Origin: Schistocerca nitens
Lineage: Eukaryota > Arthropoda > Insecta > Orthoptera > Acrididae
NCBI RefSeq assembly: GCF_023898315.1
Contig: NC_064616.1
Location: forward strand, 536,381,102-536,445,101
Reading direction: 5' to 3'
DNA length: 64,000 nucleotides
Both the position numbers and the translations under genes were made by a program. Of this stretch, positions 22,844-35,400 are shown in pieces (positions within the stretch are counted from its first letter, which is position 1; the number at the start of each line of letters is the position of its first letter). The notes under the pieces were generated by a model. The model saw nothing but the letters and a program-made list of their open reading frames with translations, had not been told where the DNA came from and did no database searches.

Positions 22844-25095
22844 CAGAATCATTAAACTGATATTTTGTTGTAATATGATGACATAATAAACCATAAGGCA
22901 ATACTTATAAAATTCTGTTAATAGTGACAGAGACCTCACTTGGAAATTACTTAGTGAGCAATCGTATGCTGAATGCAGATCACACTGACTCCAATCTCAC
23001 TCAGAAAGGAATATGGGGTTGATTTAAGGAATATCGTGTTGAGGTTGTTCAAATTGCTGTTTAGGAATCTAGAAACTGACTTTATCCAGTACATTAGTGA
23101 AAAACGTGAACAATAATGAATTAAAGAGGGTTTCACTCCTTCCGAGAACACAGTTTTGTTCTCTTTGTTTAATCACAAGATAGGGTTCACAAAATTTCTG
23201 TCATCTTCACTAAATTTTCTGTTATGTTATTAGTCTTCTTTACATTTAACTTTATGTGTGTCCTCTGGCTGCCAACAAAAGGCAGAAACAAGTCTACGTT
23301 AATACAGAATGTCATCAGGGCTCCATACGAGCTCTCCTGAGGTGTATCATTATTTCCTTGCTAAAAGTGTGGTTATAAATTTTTGTTTTTTAAAGTAATG
23401 TTTCCTCATAACTATTGGTTACTTCTAGATGTTACTTTCTTTTTGGGACTTAATGCACTTCTCACTGCATATCTGCATTTCGACAATAGCAATGAAGGAA
23501 CATTCAGAACCTGACACTAAGTATTAGATAACATCTCTTTGAACACGAAAATAATAACAACAATAAATTTATCAGATGAATAACAAATAAGTTACACTCG
23601 GGAAATGTCAACTGTGAAAATGATTTCATTCTCCATTCATATATACTTGAGCCTGATTTCTGTCTGCAGCCACAGGACACGCAATACGTAAAAGAAGAAA
23701 CAATAAAGAAAAACGACCTTTTGAAAATTAAACAGCTGTGGTTAAACATGTATGGGGATGAAAGAAATTGAAAAATAAAGTGTTCTTGCAAGAAGTGGAC
23801 TATCCTTAATTCCTTAACATTTTATGAAAGCACAGGAAATGAGCCTTACAAAGTTCCGACTTTCGAGTGTCCATTTACTTGTGAAGCTCTCATGAGGTAT
23901 TTTTTCCCTTTCTTTTTGTACAGCATTTCTGAGCTCTCTTCTGATACATTATTATTATGCCTATGTCTTGTCCACTGTAGACGTTTCAAAAATACGTTCA
24001 TCTCTGAATTAAAATATCATATTAATGAAATTACTTGATGTCAAAAGCGCATTTGTACGAGTCTCATATAAATGTAAATGGTGTCAGTAATGAATCAGTA
24101 CGGTATGATGCTGGAGTACCTAAATCGGCGGAAAAAGGGCATAGAAATATTTCTGCCTATTCTCCATCCACAAATTGTGTTTGTGAATCAACAATACAGT
24201 GCATCAGGACAGTGAAGAGCTAGGCGCCGGAACAATGTATTCCACGTATTTTCCATCGCCAAATATCAAGTGAATGTACAGGTGAAAGGTATTAAGTCAT
24301 TGCCAGCCATGTATAAGAGTCGTACTAGAACATTTCATGCTGTTTCATACCACGACAAAACACACTGAATTTGTGTACGATAACACTGTACGAAGCATGC
24401 TGTCAGTTTGCTTTGCTACTGTAGTGTCAAAGAAGTATCCATCTATACTGGAGGACAAATTGCAGTGGGATTCGTCTAAATGTACTAAATTTCTTCCACA
24501 CTGCAAGTCAGCGACGATCTTCACATGCCCCTCAGATACCTGCATCTGTTATGTCTGCCCCTGAGAGTTTTCATGACGTACTCGTTATAAAATCCGTGAA
24601 AGAAACCACAACTAAATACATTAGAAGACTTCAAAGACATTAATATATCTGAACTAGCAAGTGAGGCGCTTGAAGTAGTTTGTGAGATGTACATTCCTTT
24701 CTCAGGCCTTAATGGAAAACTTCATAGACTTACTAACAAACGTACCCAGCTATAACACCAAATTGTTCAGCTAAATACCGAAAAACGTAAGAACGAAACC
24801 TGCTCTTGAACTGAAGAACTAAAACAAATCATGAATTTCAGAAATACTGCGCATTGGGCGAACAAACTACACCCTGCACCTGAAAGGGTGTCATGTTGTC
24901 AGTTTTCATAATTCGTTATTCGTACTACATAGAAACAACGGGTGTTTTTAATATGAATCTCACTGGGCAATGAAATGAAAAAGAATTCCTAGACAGAAAC
25001 AGACATTTGCAGGGCAACAGCGTTTGAGGTTTCAACTTGACACGATGCTGCTGATTTTGTACTAACGTATTAAACACAACAGACTGCTAGGTCTC
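22844..25095. other. Gap without recognised genes
   Basis: About 2.2 kb of AT-rich sequence. Several short open frames show no domains or splice context. No known repeat was recognised. Confidence 0.5.
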
Positions 25096-26125
25096 TCCAG
25101 CCTCTGTCTGCCTGTAACTGTCATGCACATGGCTAGAGATCTGGTACCACGCGCTGCGGAATTTGAATCCGCGCCAGGCGTCATGGACGTCGAAAACCCA
25201 TAGAAGTCTCTGCACCTTCACGCCGTAAGCCGACATTTAGTGTGAGGGCGCCACAGTGGAAGACGTGGTCCCAGCGGCCAATAGCGGTTCCTCCGATCCT
25301 GTATTTAAGCGCCTGTCTCTCGCTCAGCCAGACGCTTTGCAATGTCCTCCTCTCCACTGGATTTTACCTCGACCTGTGGAAGACTTCCCATGCCCTGCTG
25401 TTCCCTTAACCTAACAAACCCCCTCTGATACTTTCGCCGTGACATCTACCCTTCCTACCAACTCTAACCTCATCTTTCTGCCTCCTCCTCAGGGCTCCCT
25501 CTCCTCCCCCTCCCTTCTCCTGAGTTGCTTCCACCTCCTACTCCCCCTCCCTCTCTTGTGCTCCCTTTCAGTGTCTCTGCACTCCCTCCTGTTTTGTCTT
25601 CCCTCTTCATCTCCTGCCCCCAAGTGTCTCCTGCCTCTTAGTGTACCCGCTGACACCACTACACTTTTCATCCCGCCGCCTCCACTGCTGCCCCTGGCTC
25701 TGCCCTCCTTTTGCGTCCTCTCTGACCTCTCCCCCTGCGGGTCCGACCTGGCAGTTTTATTCTTCATCATGTGTGCTCCAAGTGGGTTTTAAGTGTGTTG
25801 TTGTGGAGTGTTTTTAATACAGTGGCCGACTTTTTATCTGTGCATGTGTATTCAGTGTCTTCTCTGTGTTTTAAGAATCGGCAACCGTGTTTTTTTAACT
25901 TTCTGGTGACTTTCTTAATGAACGTCTCCATGTCAGTGTATTTTTACCTCCATTTTCTCCCCCGACTCTGTTTTATGTTCCCTTCTTTTTATCGCCTTAT
26001 ATATGTAACATTTTATTCTTGTTTTAGTTGTCATGTCACTTGGCTGATGAGCGGCGGATTGTGCCGCTGACAGACCTTCCCTGCCCATATGCGGCAGGAG
26101 AATGAAATATGAAATCACACTTAAG
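25096..26125 (+). mobile_element. Retroposon-like unit with TATA-like promoter and U-rich body
   Basis: A promoter-like block (TATTTAAG at 25301, then a C/T-rich start region) leads into a strongly pyrimidine-rich stretch (25440-25790) and a T/G-rich body. Near the right end are two small hairpin-forming words, gcggcggattgtgccgc (about 26051) and a gcccatatgcggc block, before an A-rich 'gaatgaaatatgaaat'. The shape resembles a non-coding retroposon that I associate from memory with grasshopper genomes. That link is not verified and the limits are approximate. Confidence 0.4.
25301..25308 (+). promoter_or_regulatory. TATA-like box
   Basis: TATTTAAG sits about 25-30 bases before a pyrimidine-rich ctctcgctcagcc, which would suit an RNA polymerase II start. 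It is probably the promoter of the retroposon-like unit rather than of a host gene. Confidence 0.35.
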
Positions 26126-26718
26126 GAAAAAGCTCATCCAGCGAGTTTAATCGTTGCGAGCGTCTTGACATATTGACTCTACGACAGACAGCGAGTTTAC
26201 CGTTCTTTGTTTACATTGCTGGTGAACGTGTTGGATTCATTTGGTTGTCTCTGTCACTCCGTTGCTTGTTGCATGTTGTCGTCGTAAGGTCTCTGTCGTT
26301 CGTCTGTCGTTGTTTCGTGTTCGTTCTTCTCGTTCGTTTGTTTGTTCACGGGCCGCTCTCCGTTAGGATCCGCTGCGCTTTCTCGGTCTCCCTGCGACCG
26401 TTCCGGTCGCGGTTACAACAACAGACGCTGTTGTAAGGTGTCACGTAAGGAGACAGTCAAAAACAGAACTACTTTCTACATTAGCAGCAGCTGTACTTTG
26501 TAGGTCCATTCTTCCTCTTGTTACACTACACCATCTGTGCTTGTTAGGATGTCAAACGGACCTGGCTGTCGCCTTAATTTGGAAAATTTCCCAAATACTT
26601 GAAGGAATACTAGACGGTGTGTTGCTACTGATCAGACGGTGAATTATTGAAGGCACCTCGGACTTGCACGTTTTCAGAAACAAGCTCATAATACAATTTA
26701 CCCTGAAAGTTTCTCCGT
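26126..26718. other. CpG/T-rich gap, no gene recognised
   Basis: A T- and CG-rich segment at 26160-26440 (repeated cgttc/gtcgt words) followed by plain sequence. It could be an LTR or 5' region of an unidentified retroelement; nothing decisive is visible. Confidence 0.35.
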
Positions 26719-26730
26719 CGAGCGCAGCTT

Positions 26731-26949
26731 GGTTCAAATGGTTCAAATGGCTCTGAGCACTATGGGACTCAACTGCTGTGGTCATAAGTCCCCTAGAACT
26801 TAGAACTACTTAAACCTAACTAACCTAAGGACAGCACACAACACCCAGCCATCACGAGGCAGAGAAAATCCCTGACCCCGCCGGGAATCGAACCCGGGAA
26901 CCCGGGCGTGGGAAGCGAGAACGCTACCGCACGACCACGAGATGCGGGC
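26731..26949 (-). mobile_element. Chimeric SINE: glycine-tRNA-like head, same tail as main SINE
   Basis: Reverse copy. On the minus strand the head reads 'gtggtcgtgcggtagcgttc' with B box 'gggttcgattcccgg' and an anticodon-loop-like ttcccac, closest by eye to tRNA-Gly(CCC). After a linker the tail (from 'ctgtccttaggttagttagg' to 'agccatttgaacc') is that of the Leu/Ser-headed SINE. Perfect 12-bp target duplications cgagcgcagctt lie at 26719-26730 and 26950-26961. Confidence 0.93.
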
Positions 26950-26961
26950 CGAGCGCAGCTT

Positions 26962-27831
26962 TCTGGGTTGTTATCAGTACAACTGACTATAGAATGTTGA
27001 TACTTCCAACATTGAAAGTCACTTCCCACTAGTTCACAGTACCTCGTGTAACATTTGCGGAATAACCTGTCGTTATTCAGATGTTGTTTCGGACACTCGG
27101 GTTGGTGTCCGAAACGCGATGGTACTACGAGCGTCTATATTAAATCGGAGATAAACATTTTTGCAGAGCGCTTATCTATGTGACCTGCCTCTCAGGTAGC
27201 CGTCTTGCGACTTATACTTTTGGGCGTTCCAGCACAATATCAGGAATTTCGCCCCCTCCCCCTCTCCCACACAACTGAACTTACGTTTCCGTTCTCGTGG
27301 GTCACATTTGATTTACTCGCATTTGCAAATGAATGAAACCATACTAACGGCGTCAGACGAATCAGACTCATTAGGTATTGTCTTCTGTTGCTTTTTTTAG
27401 ATTACTATTAGAAAGAACTGGTGCAAGGATTATCCTGTGACATCGCCGTTCCGCATGCTTTTAAACTTAGGAAAATTAGGGAACTTCCTACCTATGCGAC
27501 AATTTTTCTGTAACATTGGAGACGTGTTCTGTGTTCCCGTGAGAATGCCACACCCATATAACTTGAGGCTGCGTTACTCGCGAGCCTTCCCGTTCGTTGA
27601 AACTCACCGCCTTCCGTATCTAGCTTCCAAGAGTCGGCCCGCCTAGTGTCATTTCAAGTCCCCCATTTTATATTAATTGGAGGACAACTTAAATATTTTA
27701 TTCACGTCACGTTATGGATGGAGCGAAATGCTTCTCTTTAAATTCAGATGAAGCCTTTAAGTCATTGCTGTTGTTGTCAAGTGTAAGCGACGAAAAATTG
27801 GTGGATACACTTACATATTACTACTTAATTA
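26962..27831. other. Gap without recognised genes
   Basis: No domain-bearing frame and no known repeat. The short open frames here look random. Confidence 0.5.
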
Positions 27832-28745
27832 TTGGGTTAGTGTATAAGGTCGTATCGTTTTTCCATAAGTTCAGTAAACACAACAGAAATACTGTAGTCA
27901 TAAATAATATATTCTCCTTCACAATTTACAATCGTCTGCCAGCGCTGGGGTAACTTACTGTTTCTGTGACTGTAGCAGTCACGTGGTTTTGAGGCGAAGA
28001 AGTCATCGAGATGTCTTCGGAGAGAATTTTTACCCGTAAAGGAAGTTCCTTGAAAGCTGTTCGACAGAGAGCGAAAAAAGTGAAAATCTTAGGGAGCAAG
28101 ACAGGGTAAACAAGGTGGATGTGGAGTAACTTCCCAACCCAACTCTTGTATAATGTTCTTTGTCAGTCTAGAAGAGTACCGGCGGCTGTTATCATGGAGT
28201 AGAATCACTTATGCAGCCTTCCTGGTAGTATTTACTGGACTGCGTCTGAAAGGCTTGTCAGTTTTTGACTGAAAATATCAGCAGTGACGGTTACAGCTCG
28301 AGCAAAGCGAATCGCAGTACATCACACCGTCGCTGTTCCAACAGATGCAAAACATTTCTTCCCTAAATGCACACGAGTTTTTGTACGAAGAGCAGCTGTT
28401 TTGTTTGGGATCGACTATTCCTTTCTTTTCCTTTTTCGTGTTGTTCACGAACCAATTGATGACGAAAAAGCAGAGATGCACATATGGTCACCAGCAGATT
28501 TTTGTGATTTGTGCTTAGAGCATGCAATACCCAGATACCCGATTGATGAACTTTCCATATGACATACAAATGTCGCACTATGGTGCAATGCTCACCATTC
28601 ATCATATTTGCCTGTTCTCGAGGCCAACTGTCGTGGATCGTTGTGGACTAATGCGATTAAACGTTCTTTATCAAATCCCAAAGATCTTCCTGAAAGTGTC
28701 AAAACGATCGTCTAATGGCATTATCCCTGAGTTCTATCAGAAACA
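27832..28745 (-). mobile_element. mariner-like transposon remnant, minus strand
   Basis: The left end 'ttgggttagtgtataaggtc' is a mariner-type terminal repeat. On the minus strand the decayed transposase shows IVRHLYVIWKVHQSGIWVLHAL (near 28580), a degraded DEKW-like zone, then GRLHK, LLHIHL..P, SNSFQGTSF and LDDFFASKPRDCY, ending PQRWQTIVNCEGEYI near 27900. This is the SETMAR/Hsmar1-like mariner layout (DD34D). The N-terminal part and right terminal repeat are missing or unrecognisable, and the reading frame is broken in several places. Inactive. Confidence 0.8.
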
Positions 28746-29192
28746 AGTTTCTACCTCTTCATTAACATTCATAATTTCATAGTACTATAGGTGTAACATT
28801 TTCACACGTTTACGAGAAATTTTTTTTGAATGTTTAAGTGATTTTAGGAGAGTAGAAATCTTAAAAAGATGTTGTTTTAGAATTACTGTTATCCTTTAAT
28901 AGTAATTGAGTGGAAGGTTTCAAATAGGCTGGGCGATGCCCCTCTGTGTGGGTCTTATTGTATATGTTCATTACCTTTGCTTAAGTTAACAACTGATGTC
29001 GTCAAAGGGTGCTGCTCCGAAATAGCATCAATTATAAAAAAAAATTATTCATTTTACAACCTTTTCTATATCCAGATGAAGCTGTAGACTTCAAGTGAAA
29101 ATGATAAAATGATCATAGCTGCAGCTATATTTTCCTTTTTTAGATATCTGAGTAGTGAATGACAAAACAGTGAGGAAATGGTTCTGTCATGT
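28746..29192. other. AT-rich gap, nothing recognised
   Basis: AT-rich sequence between two transposon remnants; no features recognised. Confidence 0.5.
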
Positions 29193-30054
29193 TACACTGC
29201 CGGAAAAAATCACAAAACCAAAAATAATTACTACAGAGTAATGAAATTTCGGGAATACATTTGTCTTCATAACATATGTGATTAACATTCCAAGATCACA
29301 GGTAATATAAGTGCGAGATACGTCACTGCACATGTGAAATGCTGGCACATTAATAAGCGACGTAGCCGCTAGAATGTTGAATTCATCGTGTTTTACAGGT
29401 GCTGGATATCAGTTTGTGGGATGGAATTCTACGCTTTTTCCCTCTTCGAGCACTATAGAGACTTTTTAATGGTAGTCGTTTATGACTCAGGAGTTATCGG
29501 CCGATGATGTCCCACATGTGCTTGATTATAGACAATTCTGGTGACCGAGCAGGCCATGACAGCATGTCGACACTCTGTAGAGCATGAAGGATTACAATAG
29601 CGACGTCTAGGCGAACGTTACCTTCTTGGAAAGCACCTACTGTAATGCTGTTCATTAATGTCAATTCAATAGATTGAATCACCTGAGCGACGTACAGATC
29701 TTCAGTCAGAGTGCGTGGGATAACAAAGAGTGTGAGCCTGCTGTCATACGAAATCACACCCCCTACCACAACGCCAGGTATAGGTCCATTGCGTCTAGCA
29801 AGCAGACATGTTGGCAACAGGTCCTCAACTGGTCTCTGTCTTAGGTCATGTCCTGCATGAGCCACAGAAGCGACCGACAGCGAGTGACTTCTGGATACAC
29901 TCCAGCGACAAGCAGCAACATCGGGCGAAAAGCTCGGGTGTCCTGTGTGCGAGCGACCACGTCGCACTACAAGATGGCTGCTTAGAGTCAACCAGCTGTT
30001 TCTATAAAACGGAGCCCCTAAACTGTAGCATACTGCAGCTGCGGAGTAAGGCAA
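29193..30054 (-). mobile_element. Tc1-like transposon, 3' part, minus strand
   Basis: It starts at the left with the terminal repeat 'tacactgccggaaaaaatca'. A minus-strand open frame (30054-29494) carries GPIPGVVVGGVISYDSRLTL, VIPRTLTEDLYV, LQSVDMLSWPARSPELSIIKHMWDIIGR. This is the second half of a Tc1-family transposase, with the ARSPDLSPIEHVW-type motif altered to SPELSIIKHMW, so the catalytic glutamate is replaced by lysine. The N-terminal half and right terminal repeat are gone. Inactive. Confidence 0.8.
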
Positions 30055-30770
30055 AAAAATTACGTTTACTTACGAAAATAAAGCGATAAGGAGTGCTTTT
30101 TACGCAGTTTACAAAGAAAGGAATCTTCATTGACAATTTCATAGACGTCATCAACTACGAAGATCACCATACAGATCCTTCGAATACACATGAATGAGCA
30201 GAGGATCATTCAACTATATCATCAATAAATTAAATGATAATGTTTTTTCATGATTGAGAACTTTTAACAGCCGATAAATACGGAAGATTGACTGACTACA
30301 TGTCGAACTACCCTAAATCCGTATGTAAGTTCACACAATGAAACCTTTAAACAATGGCCAGCAATGGTGTAGCAGTCGCGTAACAGGTCGTGATTGCCTG
30401 CTTAGTGAAGTCTTAGGTTCAGATCTGTCGTTATCTCATATTTTAACTGACTCAATTGTAATTCTGTATACTAAGTTTTTTGTATACAGTTTGCACTGCA
30501 TCGGTAAGTATATTTTTAAGGTCTTGCCAAATAACTTTATCTTAAGTTTATACACACCTATACCAGTGTATCAAACACAGTAAATTCCTAACAAATTACA
30601 ATGAAACATGAAATTTTACAGATATTTGATGTTGTGCACGTAATTCATTAGCAGTCAGTGTTAAGGCTAAGCGTTCCAATAATCTAAATAGTCTGTAACA
30701 TTGAAGCATACAAAATTTTTGAAAAGATAGTCAAACGTTTTGTGTAATAATTTTTCTAAAAGTATGAAAT
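30055..30770. other. Gap, nothing recognised
   Basis: AT-rich sequence with no domain-bearing frame and no recognised repeat. Confidence 0.5.
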
Positions 30771-30771
30771 A

Positions 30772-30959
30772 GCCGGCCGAGCGGTTCTAGGTGCTTCAGT
30801 CTGAAACCGCGCGACCGCTACGGTCGCAGGTTCGAATCCTGCCTCGGGCATGTATGTGTGGGATGTCCTTAGTTAGATTTAAGTAGTTCTAAGTTCTATG
30901 GGACTGATGACCTCAGCTGTTAAGTCGCCTAGTGCTCAGAGCCATTTGAACCATTTGAA
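30772..30959 (+). mobile_element. tRNA-derived SINE
   Basis: Plus-strand copy: head 'gccggccgagcggttctagg', B box 'ggttcgaatcctgcctcgg', tail ending in a short repeat of ccatttgaa. No clear target duplication was seen. Confidence 0.93.
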
Positions 30960-32550
30960 GAACGAAATAAAAAATATCAGGGAAACGTTTGGTGCACCTC
31001 ATTTTCTATTCATGATTTCGACCATCATTCAAAGGCACGTAGAACGTTTCTCTGATCTACTTATTTCTTTTACATAAATCATTTCATAAAATATTTGATT
31101 TCTTTCATTCTTTATTTTCAAGTTTTCTTCAAAAAGCATGATCTTACTGAATCCTCATTGGCCTCCCTAACGTACATGGTTCGCAGGAAGCCTTTTTGAC
31201 ATTTATATACCGCATCAATGTATCCTTTTATGTGAAAAATAGCTAGGCCTGGAAGAGATGGAATTTTTGACACTTCATTTACATAACTTGGCAGCAGCTT
31301 TTCGTGAAATATTTTGATTTTTCCTCACCTCATTAATTAACTTTTCGTTAATTACCCTGATTACTTTCAAGCAGTTACATATTTTCATACAAAACTAGAT
31401 CTTACGCTGGTCACTTTGATAACCCGTTTACATGTTTCTCTCCTTTTGTTTGGCTATGAAAATTCGGACAAATTCTCATGGTGTAATTTATTGGTGGTCT
31501 TGTTTTCGCTCCACTCACGCGTTTACAAATACGTTTCGAGTGTTAATCATACGATGAAATAGTCCTTTCTGCGTGGTGTCATTTCCAAAGATAGTCCTTC
31601 CACTATCTTCAACCGTTTATGAGATATGACGATTTTTATGACCACTTGATTCCCGAAGTTTAGGAAAGGTTCGGAAACGCCGCGCACTACACGTCCCCGG
31701 ATATAACAATCAATATTTCAAGAATGAAAAGAGATATCATTATGGTCTCAACTTTAAATACAATTTAGATATATTGGTTACTTTTCGTGTGCAATAACGT
31801 ATGGTCTTAAATGAACTGTACGGGAAGTCTACGCAGTATGATTTTACCTCTGCAAATTCTTAAAAATTTCTTGCAGCCATACACTCAGTTTCGTGCAGCA
31901 CAATAACTATGACCAATAACGAAAATAAATTCAGGAATTTATCGTCTAAAGATAGCAAATTATAAGATGACGGAGAATCAAATTTTTTCACCAAATTGTT
32001 TTCTTAAGATCGGTTGATAAGTAATTCATAGCTGCCGTAGCGCCTGCTCCTCTGCTTTGCCGAGAAGACACATGGCTGTCGCTCTCTGTCGCGCGTGCTC
32101 TAGCGACAAGATTTAAACACGTTTAAATTCAAAACGTTGCTAGTTGTAGCGGTAGACAAGCAGCGACACACATGTCACTCATGTAGGACACTTCCGTAAC
32201 TATCCCTGCGGTTGTGTTTTGTCGCCTGAAACTGTCGCGCGGTGTCGGTCGCTTCTGTCGTTTACGTAGGACGCGTCCCTACTGTGGTGTGGGTGCAGTA
32301 AGAGGGATGGGGGATAATCATACAAGTGGTAACGGTGATTCTGGAACGTTTATTAGGAGTTGGTCACAAGTTACCAAATGTGTTCAGCGTGGTCTCCCTA
32401 GTGAGCAACGTGCTCCATCCATAACACGGCACAGTCGACAGTTACTCGTAGCATATCCTGTGTAATCAGAGAGGTATATCATTGTATGCTATCTTGCAGA
32501 CCAGGCAGAGACCGGACGAATCCCTGACAGAAACGATCTTTGAGATATCA
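30960..32550. other. Gap; CpG-rich block at 32030-32300
   Basis: Mostly AT-rich. From about 32030 to 32300 the sequence turns CpG-rich with repeated gtcgc/tgtcg words, which could be a promoter or first-exon region. No supported coding frame follows before the SINE. Confidence 0.4.
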
Positions 32551-32747
32551 ATGGTTCAAATGGCTCTGAGCACTATGGGACTTAACATCTGTGGTCATCA
32601 GTCCCCTAGAACTTGAAACTACTTAAACCTAACTAACCTAAGGACATCACACACATCCATACCGGAGGCAGGATTCGAAGCTGCGACCGTAGCGGTCGCT
32701 CGGTTCCAGACTGTAGCGCCTAGAACCGCACGGACATTCCTACCGGC
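32551..32747 (-). mobile_element. tRNA-derived SINE
   Basis: Reverse copy of the main SINE. The tail 'atggttcaaatggctctgag' is at the left, the head with 'gtagcggtcgctcggttcc' at the right. One B-box base differs (gattcgaagc). Target duplications were not found. Confidence 0.92.
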
Positions 32748-33202
32748 AAGCGACGGATAGTATACGGACGTCAAAACAGGAAACATTTCACTTTCTGACT
32801 TCTTACAGTGCTATATATTCACTTTGTGGTAGAAGATGGAGCTATCGTTTTTCAGCATCCTCAGTGAGTGCTCCGGTTAATGAACATACATTCCTCGTTC
32901 CAGCGTCCTGCTATGTACACAGCGCGCACTTTAGCATTCGGAATGCCATCAGTTTAACTACAACCAACTGCTACTACAAATCAGTAGAAGTTAACGGTGT
33001 ACATTTAGAATTAATCATTTATATTTCTCTTCAGAGCCCAGTACCATTTAAAGCGGACTGTAAAATCATAAGTTGCATCGCCATCGAGTATCTCTTTCAG
33101 GTCACTCTTTCTGGCTTTCTACAAAGCATTTTCTTCGACTGGTGTAACATTATCAGTCCAGTATTACGGACATGATAAATTATTTCGTTATTGTTAACTT
33201 AC
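32748..33202. other. Gap beside the candidate exon
   Basis: Sequence downstream (minus sense) of the candidate exon. A plus-strand open frame spans 32864-33175 but has no domain or splice support. I found no in-phase acceptor for a following exon. Confidence 0.35.
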
Positions 33203-33564
33203 TGAATGTCTGAATACAGGTGAGTTTCATAGTGAATAGTTATCTCAGTATCAGTAGGTTTCCCATATCCTGCCGCATTAACTAGCCATTCTTCAACATC
33301 TAACCGAGTCTCAAAAGGCAACAGGTAAGTGATTTCAGTTTGTTTAACGACTGATATGAAGTAGCTCTGATACAAAACGTTTACACTAATGAAACTAGAG
33401 GCGAGCAACAAACTCGTCGAAAAGTTTTTTTTTTGTAGCATTTCACATCCTTCTTGTCTTTTCTTCTTCCTGTCGATCACACCCTTGGCTGTCAAAGACT
33501 CAAGTGAGGGGACGTACAAGATAGAATCAGTATATACAGCACTTTTTATTCCAGTAATGACCAT
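33203..33564 (-). CDS. Candidate first coding exon of an unrecognised membrane protein
   Basis: On the minus strand an ATG at 33564 (context aaatATGG, in-frame TAG nine bases upstream) opens 120 codons. The frame runs to GACATTCA followed by gtaagttaac, a strong splice donor at 33202-33197, so the apparent stop after SDIQ is created by the intron. Residues about 48-70 (FSTSLLLASSFISVNVLYQS) form a likely membrane segment, with basic residues before it (DRKKKR) and an acidic stretch after it (YLLPFETRLDVEEW). The rest of the gene would lie at lower coordinates but no following exon was found. Family unknown; a multi-pass receptor is only one possibility. It could be a chance open frame. Confidence 0.35.
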
Positions 33565-33599
33565 ATTTGTCTATCGTGAAGCGTCAAAATAGTTTTCAC

Positions 33600-35400
33600 T
33601 TTTATCTTCTTTCCTTTTCCTCGTTTTTACGCTTTATAGTGTTGTGTGGTGGTGGGTTTCCTTTAGGATAAGGATTTTCCCGATGATATGTTTTCTAACA
33701 ATGCATTGTTGAAAACAAGCCACTAGGGTTTTTAAATTACATTCATGAGCATCCATAAAACTGCCGGAAACTTAGTATTCACAACCTAGTATTCACAACC
33801 TACATTCCAGTAGTCCACTTTTAATCTCACCTGGATTGAAAATTATAGTCATTCTCGGTTCTTTAAATAGGAGTAAGAAAATTACGACTAACTGTAAAGA
33901 TTTGATGTCTTTAGCGATCCAGAAGTTTTTTCCGTTAGGTTTAGAGGTGTCCGACTCGCATTTCATGGCGGTGAGTTACTCTGTACTGTGAATGAAAAAA
34001 AAAAATAAATAAATAAATACCGTGTATTCAAAAACTGTGTGTTCCGCCGCAGAAACAATCTTTTAAAAACAGCGCTTGACATCGTTCAGAGCCTAAAACT
34101 TCTCAGAAGTCCATTTTGTGTAATTTACTGTTATGAAACTGATTTATCCAATAATTCAAGGCACAGTTTGGTGACCGCCTAAAAGTGATACATTATAATA
34201 TTGCTCTTATCACACGGATTTCGAATACGATAGTCAGGGCATAAACTACGTCAGACCTAAACGAAAAAGGCATTTAAAGTATTTGACGTCACGCACAAGT
34301 TCACATGTAAGGTACGGTTCAGACTAAGGCGATAAATACGGGATGTGACTCGCAATTCGATGCAGAAACAACTTACATCGGCGGAGCGGATAGACACATC
34401 GTTAAAGGGACCTAACTGGTTGACACTACGATGACATCGATACGATACCGACACCTATCTCTGTCGTGTCGCTTGGTGCAACCCTGATTGCTGGTCGCTC
34501 CAAGGAACTCGTGTCGTAAGAGACACAGTGAGGGATAGTTCAAGTCATCCGACGTGCCTAAACCGAATTGTTTATTTAAATAATACTAAGGAGTATCTTA
34601 CACTGTACTTGGTTTTTCAGTATTACTTCTACATTTTGCATAAAAAATTAGAAACCACGGTCTTTGAATTCGCCCGTGTTCTTCGCTACGCTATCTTTCT
34701 CGTTTGATTTTGAGGAGAGTGTAAAGGAAAAAAACGTGTTTTCCGAATATTATAGTATCACATCATAGGTTCATAATGAGCTGCTTCTCTTTACGTTATT
34801 TCCCATAGCGATTGTCATACTTTTCAAATAGAGAAACTACTGTGCATATTTTGAAATGATTGTAATGAAGAACATAGTCGCTGAGCAGTTTAAATTTGGT
34901 GTTTAAGTCGCAGATCTCTGCATACGAAGTATCGCATCGACATCGTTTTTAACAGTGGAAGAGGAGCCATAATTTATTCCATTCTGGAAGAAGTACGTGA
35001 GACATATTGAAGGTTGTCCTCTACGAAGTTGGCGAGTATGCGCCACATGCGACGTTAATGCCGCCTGCTTTGGCTTGCTATGCAGCCACACACACGCCTC
35101 GTATTTTTCTTTCCTGTATGGCCCATACAAGCCGAGGCTGGAAATGAATAGCTTACTGACATGTAAATACACCAGCAGTCATCAGCTGATGAGATCTCAA
35201 AGCTGAATTCCAGTTACCTCTGAATGAGCAGCTGCACAAAGCAGAGAAAGTCACAGGATGTTATTCCTATCATCATGGGCTTCTTCCATTTCTTCAGCCA
35301 CATCGTGCACCCCTACTCAGAGTTATCCACCTACTGCTACACCACTGATGCCCAATAATCTCACTTCAAATCCAGCAACGTTACCTCCACGTCTTATAGA
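33600..35400. other. Gap; short A-rich tract at about 33996-34018
   Basis: No recognised gene. An A-rich tract with AAAT repeats lies at about 33996-34018, and 'tagtattcacaacc' occurs twice at about 33773-33800. Otherwise plain sequence. Confidence 0.45.

Noticed and set aside
25439-25792. 117-codon leucine/proline/serine-rich open frame on the plus strand, with a 93-codon frame on the opposite strand
   Set aside because: The sequence is a low-complexity pyrimidine-rich tract; both frames are open because few stops can occur, and there is no domain or splice context.
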